A DNA stretch of 64,000 bases. It comes from Ceratodon purpureus. Taxonomy: Eukaryota > Streptophyta > Bryopsida > Pseudoditrichales > Ditrichaceae. The stretch lies in the NCBI GenBank assembly GCA_014871385.1, contig CM026429.1, positions 10,817,640 through 10,881,639 on the forward strand, in the 5' to 3' direction. The translations under genes were made by a program, and so were the position numbers. The stretch's first letter is position 1, and each line of letters opens with the position of its first letter. The notes beneath the pieces were generated by a model that saw only the letters and a list, made by a program, of their open reading frames with translations, did not search any database and was not told the DNA's origin. This document shows, one piece after another, positions 61,701-64,000 of this stretch.

Positions 61701-64000
61701 AGAGAAAGCGAAACTGATGAAATCGTGATATCCAACTGCATATGGAAGAAGCCCAATGAAGGTGAGGACAGTAGAGTATTGTCATCTATATATTATATAC
61801 GTGATTTTAATTTCCTTGAATGAATATATTACATTCTATGTAATTAGGTTTGCAACATTTATATGCGTTTAATTAAATATATAGAGCAATATATTCTCTT
61901 ACGTTTGGAGATCGGAGTGTGGATAGAGGTCAGGTAACAGGCACTTGAACACTCACCGATACTGTACCTGTATTCTATTTTGTCAACCTCATTTAATTAT
62001 GTTAGTAAAAAATAATTTTAAGCTATTAATAAAAATATACTACTAAATTAGCACGTGGAACAATTCTTTTTCGAAACTATCAAAGGCATTATTAAGTATG
62101 GATTTTAAAATACATAAAAGCTTCATCAAAATACCAAATATTGATATTCATCATTATTTTTCTTTATATTGGTCTCTCAACACATCAACATTGCAACTAG
62201 GCTTCTCACAAATACCCAACTACATCCATCCCTACAATCACCAATGCGGAAAGATATTGCACAAACAAACAAACACTTCTCTCTACCTCTTCTTATTTAC
62301 AACAAAGTGAACATTATTATTGTTACATCTTGAATCACTCGATGTACAAGAACTCAAAACAACCAAAACACCAGAGAAATCGACCTTGATTTCAAAGGAC
62401 TGAGGAAGGGCGAGCATTATTGAAACATTGACCGAAAAGATTTGCATCGCAAATCACACCCTCAAACTCAGAGGTGGAGGAGGTGGATAATCGACTTTTC
62501 CATTCATTTACTCATCCTCCTCTCATCAGAGGTGGAGGAGGTGGATAATCGACTTTTCCATGTACTCATCTTCCCATCATTGTTATGGCATCGTAATCCA
62601 TCTTCCTACGCGTCCAGTCATCCTTATCGCATTATATACCCCTCCAATTATTTGTAAAAAAACGTATGATTTGCACATTAAACTAAATTTGGAATGTTAT
62701 CCATTAAATTTTTGTTAAGATCCAATTGGAAAAACTTTGAGTAATGACAGCTAATATTATTCTCACATTTCATTCCTATATGATAATTAATTTTTTATAT
62801 TATGTAACAAGTTTAATTTTATTTACAATTCTCAATACCAAATTTTTGTTGCTTTTTTTAATGAAAACAAACATTGTACACTACTTATGTAAATAAATTT
62901 CCCATGTAGGAATTTACAAGTAAATTTAGCGTTTCAAATACAAACTTCATTTTTTTAACCAAATTAACTACAAATATTTAATACACTTTGAGCACTAGTA
63001 CATGAAAAAAGTAGTATTTGCAAATCTGCATGTTAAACGTCAACAATGGAATTTATATCCTCATCCGTCAAAATATAACCATAAGACTGAATTATAACAC
63101 ATTACTAGATTTGGTTTTCGTCTGCCAATTTATAGCATTGTATTTAATCTGAAGTAAAAAAATTCAATTAATTGACGGAGTCGTGAAATAATTATTCTTC
63201 TCCATATTTGAATCCTAAATCTTCCTGTATGTTGTTCCAATTAGTTATCAATTGGTTTTTTACCCAAATAAATCTTCTATATTCTATGAATCCCATCTAT
63301 TATCACTCACATTTCCACAATGACTTCAATGGACGGCTTCCTGAACTCTCTCGCTCGATTTCTCGTGACGTCTTCATGATTTATGCTCGCAGAGACGTGC
63401 ATAAATTCCTACCACGCTATGTCTGTATGGAACGATCGCTTTTCTATTGCCATGCTGTTGTCGTTGGATGCTCGATCTCGGTTTCAATTGGAAACCTCTG
63501 TAGACAAAAGGACTTGTAGTTGTGGGTCATGAATAAGAAACATGATAAACAAAGGGTTAAAATCAGGAATATTCGACTGCACGAAGGTGCGAGGAGCTCA
63601 TCCTTCACTTCTTATAGCGCCGTCATAAACAACGTTAATATGTTTTCTAATCTCCTCAGTTGCATTTCATACATATCTTCATACATGTTTTTAAAGTGTG
63701 CAAATCAGAAACATGTACGAAGGTAATTGTAGATTTTACGAGTTCAATACTCACCGGCACTTCATCGATGTGGATATGCTCTAAATTACCAAAATCAAAC
63801 TGAACCCTAGAATTTCTTAACAATGGTTCACCAATTAACCATTGGGAGCTGCCCTTTATAATGTAAATAGCATAAATATTAAAGAGAAATAACCATAATT
63901 AAATATTAACCGTAAAAGCTCAAACAATTTTTTTCGGAACTATAGAACCCAGAGAATTTCATAATAATTGACTGTAGAGATTAAAAGATTATAGCACTTG
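58780..64000. other. gene-free AT-rich stretch
   Basis: No coding region is supported. About 59395-59520 carries a diverged block of the TTAA-element motif (GACCGTAAGACCTAG, CACCGTTGGATC, CGTTCAAAGTT). 60160-60310 repeats a TTGCACATTTTATCCTA-like phrase. A G-rich run (GGGTGGGGGGGAGGGGG) lies near 61035-61051. At 62470-62583 a 57-bp unit starting AGAGGTGGAGGAGGTGG is duplicated. Confidence 0.55.

Overview
The window looks like nuclear DNA of a land plant. The evidence is an intronless H/ACA dyskerin gene with a telo-box promoter, two En/Spm-type CACTA transposase genes with plant-style GT-AG introns, and very AT-rich gene-poor flanks. A TET/JBP-like 2-oxoglutarate oxygenase as transposon cargo hints at a seedless plant (moss, lycophyte or fern), but this is a guess. 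No rRNA, tRNA or CRISPR was found.

Layout. 1-9.3 kb is gene-free AT-rich DNA with one TTAA-flanked element (2339-3257) and degenerate minisatellites. 9.37-10.7 kb (minus) holds a possible small multi-exon gene of unknown function. 10.85-12.5 kb (minus) is dyskerin (NAP57/CBF5), the only clear host gene. 13-22 kb is AT-rich and contains two copies of one TTAA-flanked element (14500-15360 and 20818-21652) and a 32-base poly-C run. 22.2-25.5 kb and 49.5-58.7 kb hold spliced minus-strand genes that are best read as two halves of one older CACTA element (the outer element). It includes a complete transposase gene (51035-55346). 58.7-64 kb is again AT-rich and gene-free.

Between the two halves lies a giant CACTA element, 25548-49517 (23,970 bp). 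Its two ends carry the perfect 13-bp terminal repeat CACTACAAGAAAA and are flanked by a TAT/TAT target duplication. It contains: an intact 510-aa protein with a partial RING finger and a 2OG-Fe(II) oxygenase domain (26736-28268, minus); a third TTAA-flanked element carrying its own 1.24-kb insertion; two exons of a captured Bax inhibitor-1 gene whose intron has been multiplied into ~259-bp units; a 30-bp minisatellite of about 32 units in perfect register; an apparently intact four-exon transposase (34760-39469, minus); an internal mosaic duplication flanking an F-box ORF; and a TNP1/Transposase_24-like accessory gene (45511-48048, plus).

As a system, the inner element has transposase, accessory DNA-binding-type protein, intact ends and a target duplication, so it may be recent and possibly autonomous. 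Its most unusual features are the oxygenase, which could act on DNA or chromatin modification, and the captured Bax inhibitor-1 fragment with its linked satellite. Exon structures and family names come from reading splice signals and motifs by eye; no database search was run.
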